Shown here: positions 46,773-59,900 of the stretch, piece by piece | Layout of the letters: each line of letters starts with the position of its first letter | How positions within the stretch are numbered: position 1 is the first letter of the stretch | NCBI GenBank assembly: GCA_026168455.1 | Contig: CM047426.1 | Span: 1,237,501-1,301,500, forward strand | DNA: 64,000 nt | DNA from: Theocolax elegans | Lineage: Eukaryota > Arthropoda > Insecta > Hymenoptera > Cerocephalidae | Direction of reading: 5' to 3' | The notes under the pieces: generated by a model | What the model saw: the letters and a program-made list of their open reading frames with translations, nothing else | Database searches by the model: none | Told to the model about the DNA's origin: nothing | Made by a program: the position numbers and the translations under genes

Positions 46773-49204
46773 TTCCTTATAAATATTTAATCATTTATTA
46801 ATCGTTTCCAGGTTTGAAATAATTAATCTACATTTTATATTAGTCATTTTTACCGAAATTCAAAAAATATCCGGTTGTTATTTTACAGTTCACTATGAAC
46901 TCTTCTTACATCTTTAAAAAACCATTGTAATTCATATTAAAGTTATTAATTAATATCCATAAAAAAATCCTTTTACAACGTACCCACTATAACCACCAAT
47001 GCTAAACCCGATAAAAGCTCCAACTGTGCCAAAATATGTAAATAAATAAAAAAATCGATTAGAAAAAATATGATTTTCTTATATTTAAAAAACGATTGGT
47101 CAAGCTTCGTAGTGAAGTGTAATGTAAAAGGTAACGTCAAAAAACCTCTCGTATAGTGGCAACCTCATCTAATTCCCATTTACGAGCGACTATATGTACA
47201 GAGTGAGCTTGAGCTCGAACCTTTCGAAAGTCTATTTACAACACGTGCGAATTGGACTAACCCAAGGTGAACGCGAGCGAGCGCAACAATGCTCTTCTCT
47301 CAACGATCATCCGACGATCCTGAGGATATACACTTGGTTTACCTCGTACAAGGGATTAAATGTAGATTTATTAATTACAGGGTAAATTTTAATGCGGTTA
47401 ATTACAAAGTGAACAGTGGGATTAATAAAAATTATTTTAGATTAATGTTGAGATATAATTCACATATAGATTTAAGAGTATATTAATATATTTCTTTGAA
47501 TTACCATATTTTCTTTAGCTAGAAAATAGTTTATCTTTTTTAAATCGTTTAATCTCTCCATTAGCTCGGTTGATATCGAATGAGAGTTACATCCAGTTTC
47601 AAATTTTTAAATTAAAATAATATGTAGGTATTCGTGAGTGGATATTTTTTATAAAAAAAATTATAAACTTTGTTTATATGTTCGTTAGATTTTACGAAGT
47701 TTATATATATTTTATAAAATATTATAATATTCTGTACAAACTGTATAAACAGTATTGTCATATTGTTATTTTTTACGTATTTCCAAACGTCTATCAAATT
47801 GTCAGCAATTAAATTGACAAAAATGTACTGTAGAATAATTAACAAAATTGTTTTATATTAACTTTATAACAACCCGTTCAAGTACTAAATGCATAGAAAA
47901 ATAAAAAAAAATTAAATTAAATAAAATTAATTTTTATCTTTAATAACATCAATCTCTTCTTTCGCTATGTTCAATTCTTTTTATTGTTTATTTTGTCATC
48001 AATCCGATTTTTTCTACAATCATTTTGAACACGATTTTTCGAATTAATAAATGTAATTAAATAAAAAAATCGAAGAAGATTTAAACACTCACATACGGTC
48101 GATAATAAATATTGAATAAAATTGATTTGAAACGAGTATGCAAACAACGTGACATAAACCTAGAGAGATTAGAACTAAAGATAGTTATTTCCTCATTATC
48201 GTTATTACTGAGCAAATCTGAGTTGTACATCTATATACATTTTCCTTAACCACTCTAATTTTCAAACATTATTATAATTTATATTTGCTAATTTCAAGGA
48301 ACATGTTGTTATTATAACTTTCTAATACGCATAGTATAATTATAACATTTTCTGTATGCATACGTCGATTATTACCGGTGTACATATTACTGCGGATTTT
48401 CTGAGGTAAAGATGAATATGACATTGATAAGAACTAAGTGTAAATGTATGATAATTTAAAAAAAATTATTAGGGTTACTCGTTACCTATTACTGCGAATG
48501 AAGAGAACATAACCTAAGAAGTTATGTTTAACAAATTGTTATTGAGGTATAAACAATTATTCAGAGATTTCGAGGTTTATTTTGTTATACCGAAGGAATA
48601 TTAGTATTTAAATTATAACCTGCCAAGAATTTTTAAATATTTTACACAGAAAATTAAAAAAAAATCTATTTATTAATAAAAAAAAGAATTAATAAAAAAT
48701 TCAAAACATCTTAAATATAGCTGATGGTTTTGATTTTCTGATTTAACCCCCTAATACGCAAAAAGAAAAAATTATTATAAACAAATTTATTTTTTTAAAG
48801 CAATTTCGAAGACGATTTATTATAACTCTTATCCTAATCTCAAAGCTTAAATGCCATGGGTAAAAATTTTCACCACTGTTGATAAGACGATGGTAGCGTT
48901 GAAGCAACCAAATACACGTATTGGTGGGTCAAAGAAAAACACCGTCGGCTATTTTTCGCCAGTAGTAAATCTAACATTTCGACTAATTGTCAATTAGTTC
49001 GGATATGCTTGATTCGTCAACCGAACACTTTAATTTCAACGTCACTTTTTATTTCCCCTGTTATTTTTCAAAGATAAATCAGTTTTGATGTTTATTTATA
49101 ACGAACGAAAACCGAACCTCAATGGAATTTTAAAAATTCCTTTTAAAAAAAAACACAGAAAATCGCTTTGATCGGTTTGTCTGGTGGTATTTCCGAGCGC
49201 ACGT

Positions 49205-49680
49205 GTATTTCTGTGCTGGAAATCTTCAAGTGTAAAAATTGTATAAAGTGAGAAATTTACACTTTATGGAAAGTGTAAAATGTGAATGTTAAGTGAAATA
49301 TCGGGCAACAATTTCACATAAACTTCTTCTTTTCCAAAGTGGAAAGATCAATTTACACTTATTAATTCTTAATAATCTTTTACCGTATTAAACACACCAT
49401 ACTAAAATATATTATGTACAGTTTTAACATACGTTACATTTTTTAAAGGTGTAACTATCATATTTTACAAGATGTCCACTTACATTTTAGCGTCAATTTT
49501 AACACTTTAGGATTCTTAATCATTTACTCACGTACAAAACACATTATTTACACTTTTAACACTACTTAAACTTTTAAAAAGTGTTATTATAAAATTTTAC
49601 ACTTATCTAAAGTGTAAACACGTTAATTTATATTTTTAATGTAAATTTTTACACTTTAAGTTTAAGATTCTATACAGCAA
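49205..49680. repeat. Cluster 2 of the AAAGTGTAAA/TTTACACTTT word
   Basis: Ten or so copies or near-copies of GTGTAAA or its complement occur in both orientations. They include a perfect hairpin: TTTACACTT at 49596-49604 and AAGTGTAAA at 49610-49618 with a 5-base loop. Other clear copies are AAATTTACACTTTATGG near 49257 and TTTTTACACTTTAAG near 49648. The same word dominates 22685-23010. No coding frame overlaps it. Confidence 0.65.
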
Positions 49681-52600
49681 TGTCGTATTTTTATTAAAAA
49701 TGACAACAACATATTAACTAATAAATAAAAAAAAACGAATTACAACAACTACCAAATAATCGTCGCGTAATATTGATTGCCGGCGTATACACATTAACCG
49801 TTTCACTCACAACTATTAATTGCGTATATAGTAATTATTACGAATCAAAGTCATTTACAATCCTTATTACAACCATCGTGAGATCATTACTCTCGTTAGC
49901 AACGAGCCTCCCCCAAATAAAATCACACGAAATTTTGTAACATCGTCAAAGGTAACACAACAACGAAGGAAGAAAAAAAAACGTTGATTCTAAAGGATAC
50001 ACGTTGAACGTCCAATTAAGGCGTTAAATTATAACGAAGATGAGTGTGTATATATACATTTTTGTTCTTAACTAAAAATACACAGAGAGAGAAGAGAGAA
50101 CACCTATTGTAACGAACGATTATTTTCTCATCATAGTTTTTATTTGTCATTTCATTAACGATAATTGAATCCTCGCGTGTTGCTCTTCTTATTCTGCCCT
50201 CTCCTTCTTCTTTCTTTTTTATTCATTACAACTTTCTTCCTCTCCTGCAATTTTGGGGAGTTTTTTTACGTATATAAACATACATAACTGCATCGTAAAA
50301 ACGTCAAAAGGATAGAAAACGCGTACAACTTACATAAATACGTTCCTCCTCGGGTTTAACCCGATTTGAACTTTGGCCCGCGCTTATTGTGTCCGGTTGT
50401 ATCGCACGTCGAATCAGGCAGCGATATGACTTTTTTTTTTTTCTAAAAATGTGTGTGTATTATTGTACCGCAAACTTTTATTTGCGTTATCGGTCGAACT
50501 TTTTTTTTTCTTTGTATGGTTTTAATTTATTGTACCTGGTATATATACATTCGTTTCAATTAGATTGAGGGGGAAACTGTATAAAATACTAATTTTTAAA
50601 CACGTGAAATGTATTGCAATTTAATCAATTAAATTGTTGAACGAGGAATTGATAGTAATCAAGATGGATTTTTAGGTTATCATTTCCTAATAATTATCTA
50701 ATGAATTGTAATGTTGTACTAATATAGATAATTAATAATAATAGTAGCGAATATTAGTAATATTAGCAATATCGACAATGCTGACAATAACTATGATTTT
50801 TTTTATTCAGGCAATCACCGACAAAAGAGATGCATAAATATATTACAATACCTTTTATACTTTTTCTACAAATATATAAATACTTTATTTCATTTAGTTT
50901 TTATTTACAATTTCATTTCCTGTATTGAATTTTAACGTTTAATAATAATAAAATGTTTACATTGGAATTTTTAGTCGGATAATAATCACTAACAGATTTT
51001 TTTATATATTTTACGTTGATGAGATTTTTAACCAATTTAAGAAAACAATATTAAACTAATTACTAATTAGATTAGCTTAGATGATTCACGATGTAATTAC
51101 GATGAATGCTGCATGTCGATTCGGAATTTGAAAAAGTAACCCATGAATCTTCGTGGAGTTACATTGTGCTATATCTTACGCAATACCCACAAGAATTTTA
51201 CAAGATCTAATTGATCTAAAAAACTATCTATAATTTAAATAGAAATATCACTTTTACCATACTATTAAATACATAAAAATATATTTTTGGAACGCGCGCT
51301 CTTTTCTTCCTGAAAAATGAAGTTAAAAATACAACACGGTGTTCATTTTTTCTTTTTCGTTTTAAAATGACCCAATAACCCATTAACCTAATAACAAGTG
51401 ATCAACAACTTCTTTTTCGAATAATTCAAATATAAATATATATATATATATCGTGACGCGTGTTTATTTATTTGTTGCTAGCTCTCTTGATTTTAATCGA
51501 CATACGTACGTGCGAACATTTATTATTTACAACGTTGTAAATTAATTACACCCATTAGAAACAACAAATTACCTGAGTTTAAAATATACATATATACCGA
51601 AAATAAGTAAAATTGATATTTGATTCTGAAAAAATTTTATGTAAATGTATAATTTGATAAACAAAAAAAAACTGGTTAAATCTCGTGTATTTGATTGTAG
51701 TGGGACGTATATCTCAGACGATACCGTAGAATTCGTAATAATGTTATCGCGAATCTTAATATTGCCGAGACAGTTAAGTAACGCGAATTAAACAAGTTGT
51801 ATGTAAAAAAAATGTCTGCTATAATTTATTGAAAAAAAAAAGTTCTCAAAAAAATTCGAATCCAAAGTACAACATTCATACATCGTCGATCAAAATAAAT
51901 AATCAGGTGACGAGATGCGAAATTCGAAGTTAAAAATTTAATATGAATTTTCTGTCGTATGCAATCTAAAGATTATCGAGGAAACCCACGAGCGTTACAC
52001 GTGCATCGGCGTTAACGAGCCTCACTAAAATATATCAAGATCATTATAATAATACGAAATATACGCGCGCAACCGAAAAATTGCACAATGAAGAAAATTT
52101 TATCGTTACGTAAAGCAAACTTTGATAACGAAAACGTCTAGATGTTTACAGTCTGCTTTCGCGCGCTATCAGTATACCTGTGCCAACTTTTAAAAAAAAT
52201 ATATGTATATATATATATCACAATCAACAGCAGCAGCTGCTGCTCGCTCATTCTAGTTGAGTCGCGGTAAGGTTAAAAAAAAAAGGAAATTGGGTATTAA
52301 TTATTTTAATAGCAACAACAACAAACGAGATTAGTACAGTAACGATTTCGTTTTGACAAGTCGAAAATAAAAAATGGATGAATATTTTTTTTGCACCTGC
52401 TCAGTTGGATAAGAATCGTGCAGGATGCGTTTCGAGTGGTATCGTGATTTTCGAATCTAATGACAAGGTTTCTAGGAGATTTAGAGAGAGAGAAAGAGAG
52501 TGAGTAGAAAATAAAATTTGCGATCGAGCGTTCGAGAAAACGGAAGTATATGTGTGTGTATACGCTTGCAAGCTGCAGACGTTAATTAAAGAGAATATAT

Positions 52601-55600
52601 AATAATATTTTTTTAAGGATTAAGCAATCACATATTTTAGGTTAGATTGGCGAATGGACAACTGTCGACAGTAGTTGATTAGCATCTCTATTCTACGTGT
52701 ACTATTAATTAACGTACAGTATATTGTCGAATGTAAATTATTTCGATTTAGTATAAACACAACATTTAAAAACATCGAGTAAAAATTATATTTTTTTTGA
52801 AATAGTGATTTTTTCACTCTTCATATATACATTCTTCTAAAAAGCGAATAATCACTATCTGTATGTTTGAAGTCTATTGTATATAATTAATAACTGCGCG
52901 AAGAAAAATGATGAATAAAACAAAAGAGAAAGAAAAAAAATAATGAATAAAAATTATCTGTAAATGTTCATCATAAAAAGGTGGGTATGCGAGGTTATAT
53001 AATTTTTTTCCATATAATATTAATAAAAAGTAATAATCAGATTGAAATTTTTGATCATATATAAGAGGAATTTTTCGTGTAATACTTTTACGCGCAAGAT
53101 CGCTACAATTTATATTCTTTTTCGAAAAAAGAAAATGCTTCTCTCCTTGTAATATAAATTTTTTAAATAATGAAAAAAAAATCGTATTTCAGACTGACGT
53201 TTCCTAGTATAGAAATCAAATCACTATTTAAACGTTTTATTTTACCAAAACTGGCCAATAAGAGTTAAAATCAATGTTACTTAGAGTTTGGTAATTAGTG
53301 GACAAAAATGATTTTGAATAACCTTAAAATGCTTCATTTGTACTAGAATAGTGGATCTCTATTTTAAAACATAAATAAATAAATAAGTTCGGATCGTATC
53401 AGCAGTTCAACCAAATTTAACCTAAAAATTCATAATATTTTTAATTTTATTTTTTTTAAAATAATATTTTACAGTCAACCTTTCACAATTGAATGCACAC
53501 CTCGTCTCACGAGTTCTAAAATTAATGAACATTTGACAAAAATTATAACTAAGAACTGCACTTAATAAAAAAAAATTATACCGAAATTTTCACTATCCGT
53601 TTGAATATTACAAACGTGTCCTACCCAACATCCTCCACGCAAACAAAAAAAGAAAGGAAAAGCACATCTTACCTATACCACAAATCGTAAACATCATCGC
53701 ACGAATTATTAACGAAAACGAAGACGATAAACAAAATTTCCACCGAACGTACACACACACACACACATATACTTATCTTCCCGTATATATGTACGAAGTG
53801 TGTAATCATTAATAAACTTTCTCTCGTTGGAACGGCATAATTTCCGATTAGAATTCTCAAGTAACCAGTTCAGGATTACGTTTATAACCCCTCTCTTTCT
53901 CTCTTTCACTCCAGTTATGCAAACGTTACACGTGTGTGCATAACAATTTAATAACCGTTTGAAAATTCATCCCCGCTATAGGAAACGATTAAATCTCCAT
54001 TCGATCGACGAGTTAAATTATAAGAAACTATGGGTTCTTTTTTTTTTTTTAACACATCGTTGCTTCCAGTGTACGTACACACACACACACACATAAGTAA
54101 CCTTATCAGTATGAACTCGTTATTCAGGTTTATCAATATAAGTAGGTCTTGTAACTTCAATTTACAATTATTTAGGTCACCTACAAACGTGCCCGTGGTG
54201 AAGCTTTTTTTCATTCTCTCTCTCTCTTTCTCCAGAAGCTGAAGTTACACGTTTGTCTGTGTGTGTATGTATATATATATATATATATATATCTTCATCT
54301 CGCGAAATTACGGTTAAATATAAGACCGGTAAATTATTCGAGAATAATTGTGTGGATATGTAGGTCGGTATCTGGACCAGGTGAATTCAAAATATATATA
54401 TATGTCGATGTATACCGTATATACCTCCGAGTGCAAAAAAATGATAATAAAGGAGAAGCGATATCTTCCGCGAACTGATAAGCGTGTACGCGCGATCGAC
54501 TCTCGATTAATAATATTATAAATTACTCGGTCGTTTTTCAACATCGCGTTATCTAATTATTATTTCAATGAAAATATAATATCGTTGATATATATATACA
54601 CACACACACACACACAGGCATATACGAATCCTTCGTTATCTCTGTACTTTCTCGCTTTCATGCGTCTCTCGCCCGAAAAGGAGAAAGAAAAAATGTACAC
54701 ATGGACGTTCTCGTCGAGTTTGAAGGAAAAAACGGATAATTTTTGGAAAATTTAAAGAGTAAAAACTTCGATAACGCGTTCGTAATGCGGCGATTAAAAC
54801 GCTTCTTATCTCGAATTTTCCGAAGGGAGATAAAACGCATTTCTTATCGACTGTATCTTTAAATAACTCGCGTTACTTTTATTTTTTGTTATTATTAACG
54901 TATAATGCGGGGAATCGTCACAATTACAACGCGAACGAACCCGAAGTTTATTTATTAAAGGGAGAGAAGAAGTAAAAAATGGCGGATATAACGTTTCGCA
55001 AAACCTTGTTGGGAATTTCAACTTGAAACGTGGATAAAAAGTTTTTAACGTGCAAGATGAATTTGAAATGGCATATCTTTTCAATCGTGCATTTAAATAA
55101 TTTGTAAGAATTCGTATAAGGAATGTACAAGAGCGTCTTTTGTGAGGAACGTTCCTTGCTACTTGACATAATTGTAAATCGTTTAACAAAAAAAAAATAT
55201 TATGTAGCATGGAAATTCAAATTACTTTGAATATATGATCCATTCAAGGACGCGATGTTTAAAAAAAAAGTCATAAATTGTAATTAACATGTTGAACTAA
55301 AAAATTGAAGAAGATAATTGATAATTAATTAATCTTTTTAGTTAACATGTTGAGAGTATAGGGTAATTTGAAAAGGTAATGGATTAGCTAATTTGGAGCT
55401 AAATTTCTTTGAGAATTCGCTACAAACTATTTAATTTAAATCGCTAATGATTAATTTACTTTTAGCTATTTACCTTTTTAAAAATCGATTAAATATCGTC
55501 AACGTAAAATATTAAAATAAAGATGAGTTTTAAGTTTATTTCGTTGAACTCTAACAAATTAATTTGGAGATTCAGCATTTACTTTGAAACTAAAAAAAGT

Positions 55601-56930
55601 AGTAATATATTTAGGCGATTATTTAAATTTGTAATTATATTTCTAATTGTAATTTTATTTGTCAAGTCATTTGATGCAACATTTTATGTGTCATTTTTTT
55701 TAGAAACCAAAATTTTGAAGTTCAGTGATGTAAACTTTTGATCCGTAAAGTGTTGAAATAGTTTTAAAACTAATATAGTTAATCATTTTCGTCACTATCA
55801 AAATGATAATTATTATTACCAAATAAGTTTATCAAATATCGCTTCTTGTCAATACAAACATAACCTAAAAATACGTGAAAGTATTTGAAAAAAATTATTT
55901 AGCTGTATCATCAATTTATTTTTACTCGACCTTTTATTCGATTTTATTAGCATTGATCTTTAAAATTCAATTGAGTAAAGAAAATTATTAATTTTTGATA
56001 ATTACTATTGATAATTTTACATTAAATACTGATTATATCATGAGGTATGTAATCGAGCTCTACAACTATACCAAAAAATCTTGACTAATGATAAAACAAT
56101 TAAAAAAAAAGTCAACTCCTACTGATACTAAATCTTCTTAACTTAATTCAATTACTATCTTATTTATCACGGTACACATTGGAATTTCAAATTTTATCAC
56201 TTTCGTAAAAAGAAAATGCCTCCATACAACTATGCAAAAATGTTTCATTACGCTGCAGACCTTCAGAAGCAACCGCGACACTTAAAAATTCACAAGTATT
56301 ATTAATACGTATTGTTATCCAAAACTCGAAACAAAAAACGCGCGCTTGCTCGTTGCAATTTCGAAAAAAAGGAAAAAAGAAAAAGAGAAAAAAAAATACA
56401 ACAATTCGCGTAAAAATGATAATACCTCGCGTAAAAAAAGTCATGAAGCGAACGTTTCGATGAAACAATTAAACATTTCGAACAAAAGAAAGAGAAAGAA
56501 GAAGAAGAAGAAAAAAATTCTCGCCCGAGGTCGCCGCATTTAAATTCCCGAGCGAGCGCGAAAAAAATTTTTTTTCGAGATATTCGGAGGAGTCATATAC
56601 GCGCATTTTCGCACGGACCGTATAAACATGTATACACATATTCCTATTTGTAATAAAGCGTTTTAAAATTCCACGTTGTCGGTGCGCGATATATCGAGAG
56701 GAAAAGACAAAATACGAACCGAAAACAATATACCGACGCGGTTTGTTAGATATCGAACAAAGAAGAAAAAAATAAATAAATAGGAGTAATAAGGTTAATC
56801 GTGATTTCGAAGTCGATCGCGCGGTGTGTCTATACGTGTGAGAATCTTAAGGATATCTTAAGGAGAGAGAGATAGAGAGGAGAATAATAAAGATCCGATA
56901 TAGAAGAGGAAACTTTGTTACACTGCAAGA
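49681..56930. other. AT-rich non-coding DNA
   Basis: No gene is supported. GA run near 52485-52500, CA runs near 53750-53766, 54076-54092 and 54599-54616, TA run at 54270-54292, AAG-rich runs near 56350-56515. A 16-bp palindrome AGCAGCAGCTGCTGCT lies at about 52230-52245. Frames of up to 134 codons (54806-55210 minus) show no domain. Confidence 0.55.
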
Positions 56931-59900
56931 GAGAAATGGCATTCTTACCAATGACAGCGTTTTCCTGGCGTAACCTCAATTCCCTGATTGATGCGTGATG
57001 CAACTACGCGATACTAATCGTTTTTACCCGAGACGGATAGATATTTATGAGGGACTTTTGTTGTTTCAGCACACCGAGGCACAGTGAATCGTTGGCAATT
57101 TAATGCCGAGCAGTTCACTTCTATATTGACTCTCTTGTGTTTTACTTTGCGATATCACATCTGATTATTTCTAGTTGCTAACGAAATATTTATCTATTTC
57201 TCTCTCTCTCTCTCTCTCTTCCTCTCTCTTTTATTATTATCTCATTTCTTTTTTTTACGACAACTACGAACGATATTTACCCTTATTCGAGCTTTTGTTA
57301 ATTGAAGGACACGGTGAAAATTTTTTTAACAATAATTAATACGCGGACAGAAATTTTAGCATTTGCATCAGCTGTTCGAGTAAAATTAATGTAAAAAGTC
57401 ATAATTATCGTAAGGATAACTATTATAAAGTGATGTCATGATAATTTTTCTCGGTATTTTCTCGGTAACTTTTAAAGAGAATGTTACTTATGTATATAAT
57501 TTCGTTTGAAGTGTAACGAATTTCAAAATGATATTACATCCAACAGTTTCATACAGTAGAAAGAAATGCTAATACAGTTTTAATAAATGTTTTTCAACGC
57601 AAAATACAGTAATATACTGACTATGTAACAAAATTACTAAAAATATGGCAATTTTACCGTAGAATAAATTTACAAGAAAGATTAATATATTGTTGATAAA
57701 TGTTGATCATATAATACAGTAAAATTTATTTATAAGAATTTTCACTGTAAAAATACATATAAGATTAATACATTTATATTAAAATTTCACCATAAAACGT
57801 AGCAAAATTTATCATTTTTCAAGTTACTATAACATTTTCCTCTCGAATACATAAATATTTTTAATATAAAATTTTTCCCCTTAACACATAAATTTTAACT
57901 ATAAAATGTACCCCAATCTACAAAAAAAACCTAAAAATGTACCAAAACAAAAAAAAAACCACGTTCCGATAAAAATTTCCTTTATCTGTACGTAACGCAC
58001 GTTGCTATATAGTTTTCGTTACATAATTAGGTGTAAAGTAAACGTTCCTTCCTTTTTTTTCCTCTGTTCTCCAACGGGCAGTGAATGCAGGCTTGTTAAT
58101 GTATACCGACAGAGGTCAATCAGTGTGTCGATAATTTTCTCTATGGAAGAAGAGAGAGAAAAAAACCCGAACGAGTGAAATGCGGGTAACAACTAAATTT
58201 AGTTGACTCGCGTCGAGTGATCGTGTGTGTAACATAAAATTAAAATAAATTTTGTTAAACCCATTGCGGTGTATATACGGGTAGTAGACGAATAACAACA
58301 ACAACAATACCAACAACAAGGGTACTAGTGTGCACAAAAAAAATTTTATGGTGTTCTACCGTCAGTATGTGTGTGACCGAGTCAATTTTCTTCGTTTTTA
58401 CTCTCGTGACACCGAGTGAATTACAAATGAACGACAGAGATGTCCTAATCGTTTAATGAAATATACGCTAACGAATTTTTTTTTTAATCCAGAACGTTTC
58501 TTATCATCGGGCGTTTATATAGAGGAGAGGAAAAAAATGTAACGCAGTCAATAGTAAAATATTTGTTGATAACGAACGAAATATCATTACATACTTGTAA
58601 TAGAGTACAATGTATATCCTGGTAAATAAAGAAATGAAAAAAAAAATATTTGATCTAAATTACCTATCATAAAAAAACAGTATATATTTAACAAACAATA
58701 CCCTACAACGATCCAAAATAAATAAACAAACGACATAATCTAAACCTAAATAAGAAAAAAATCCCTCTACCTTATTAAAAATCATCACACGCAGAGTTGC
58801 GTTTATTAAAAACCGAGGATCGTTACAGACACACGCACACACCCACACACACTAATCGTAATCCAGTACACATCGTCAACTTTTGTGGAAACCCACAGCA
58901 GCAAAATCGTGCACACGCTAAAATTAAAAAAAAAAGGTCTCTCTCTCTCATTACGCCCGTAGCAAGTGTGGTAAGAGTTCGTTCGTGCTCTGAATGTTGA
59001 ACAAAAAAAAAAAGACTCGCGTACAGAGACAAAAGCGGGGACATTGCGAAAGGAATTTTCGCGTCGAAACGGTAGACTGCGTTTCTGACTTTCATCGGTG
59101 CCTGCCCTTCGTCCATGAAAGTTGACCGTATATACGTATATGTATATATATATATCGGTCTGGTGGGGGGGAAAAAAAAATTTTTTTTTTTGAGGTCCCC
59201 GTATATATACGTGTGTACAAAAGTGTCGCAATCGGTCTTCTCTGGTGAGCGACGAGAGAAAGAAAGAGTAAAGTGTATATAAACCGTGTGTCCTTCCTAC
59301 GTGGTAATTATACACGGCGTGCACACATCGTTCAACAATATCAACCGTAATCTCCCTTTGTATAGTCGTAAACATTTATTTTTCTTTTTCATTTGCATGA
59401 TCGTTAATGTAAATTTTTTCATTATATTCATATAGGTTTTCGATTTCTATCAAATTTAACTATAACCGCATTCGGGTTAAACGTCGAAAAAAGATACACA
59501 TATTTCGGTCATTATAATTATGGACAGTTGTTGGTTTTGAAATCGTATTAGTTCTTTAACTACAGTTTCTAAGGTACACGTATCCAAAAACACCGTGGAT
59601 TAAATAAAAAAAGAATGTAGAAATGTTAAATCCACCATTACGCACAAATAACAAACGATTCTCCTCTTGATTTCCTCGTATGACCCACATAAACTAAAAT
59701 TATCATTCGAGCTGCGCGCACACTTGAATGGAAACCTTTATTATTTTGTGTGTACGTATATATATAATTGACGTCGGCGTTAATTAAGCTAAACGTAATT
59801 GAATCATCCAAATTGTTATACACTCGATCCGCGAAATTTCACATATATATTAAAAAAAAAAACATCTACATAAATCCAATTCCTTCTCCATATGCACATA

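Larger units (their letters stand above)
44808..49204. other. AT-rich non-coding DNA
   Basis: No gene is firmly supported. TA run at 44812-44825 and TC run at 45703-45747. A copy of the dispersed short repeat lies at 46710-46772. An open frame starting CAACAATG at 47289 (65 codons, MLFSQRSSDDPEDIHLVYLV) lies in a less AT-rich 200-bp patch and could be a small first exon, but no family is recognised. Several other 60-115-codon frames overlap simple repeats. Confidence 0.5.

Noticed and set aside
48851..48997. 48-codon frame MPWVKIFTTVDKTMVALK
   Set aside because: It is short, preceded directly by a stop, and has no splice sites or recognised family; the somewhat varied residue content is not enough.
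58806..59375. 189-codon minus-strand open frame
   Set aside because: It crosses microsatellites and homopolymer runs, competing frames on both strands are open over the same bases, and no family is recognised.
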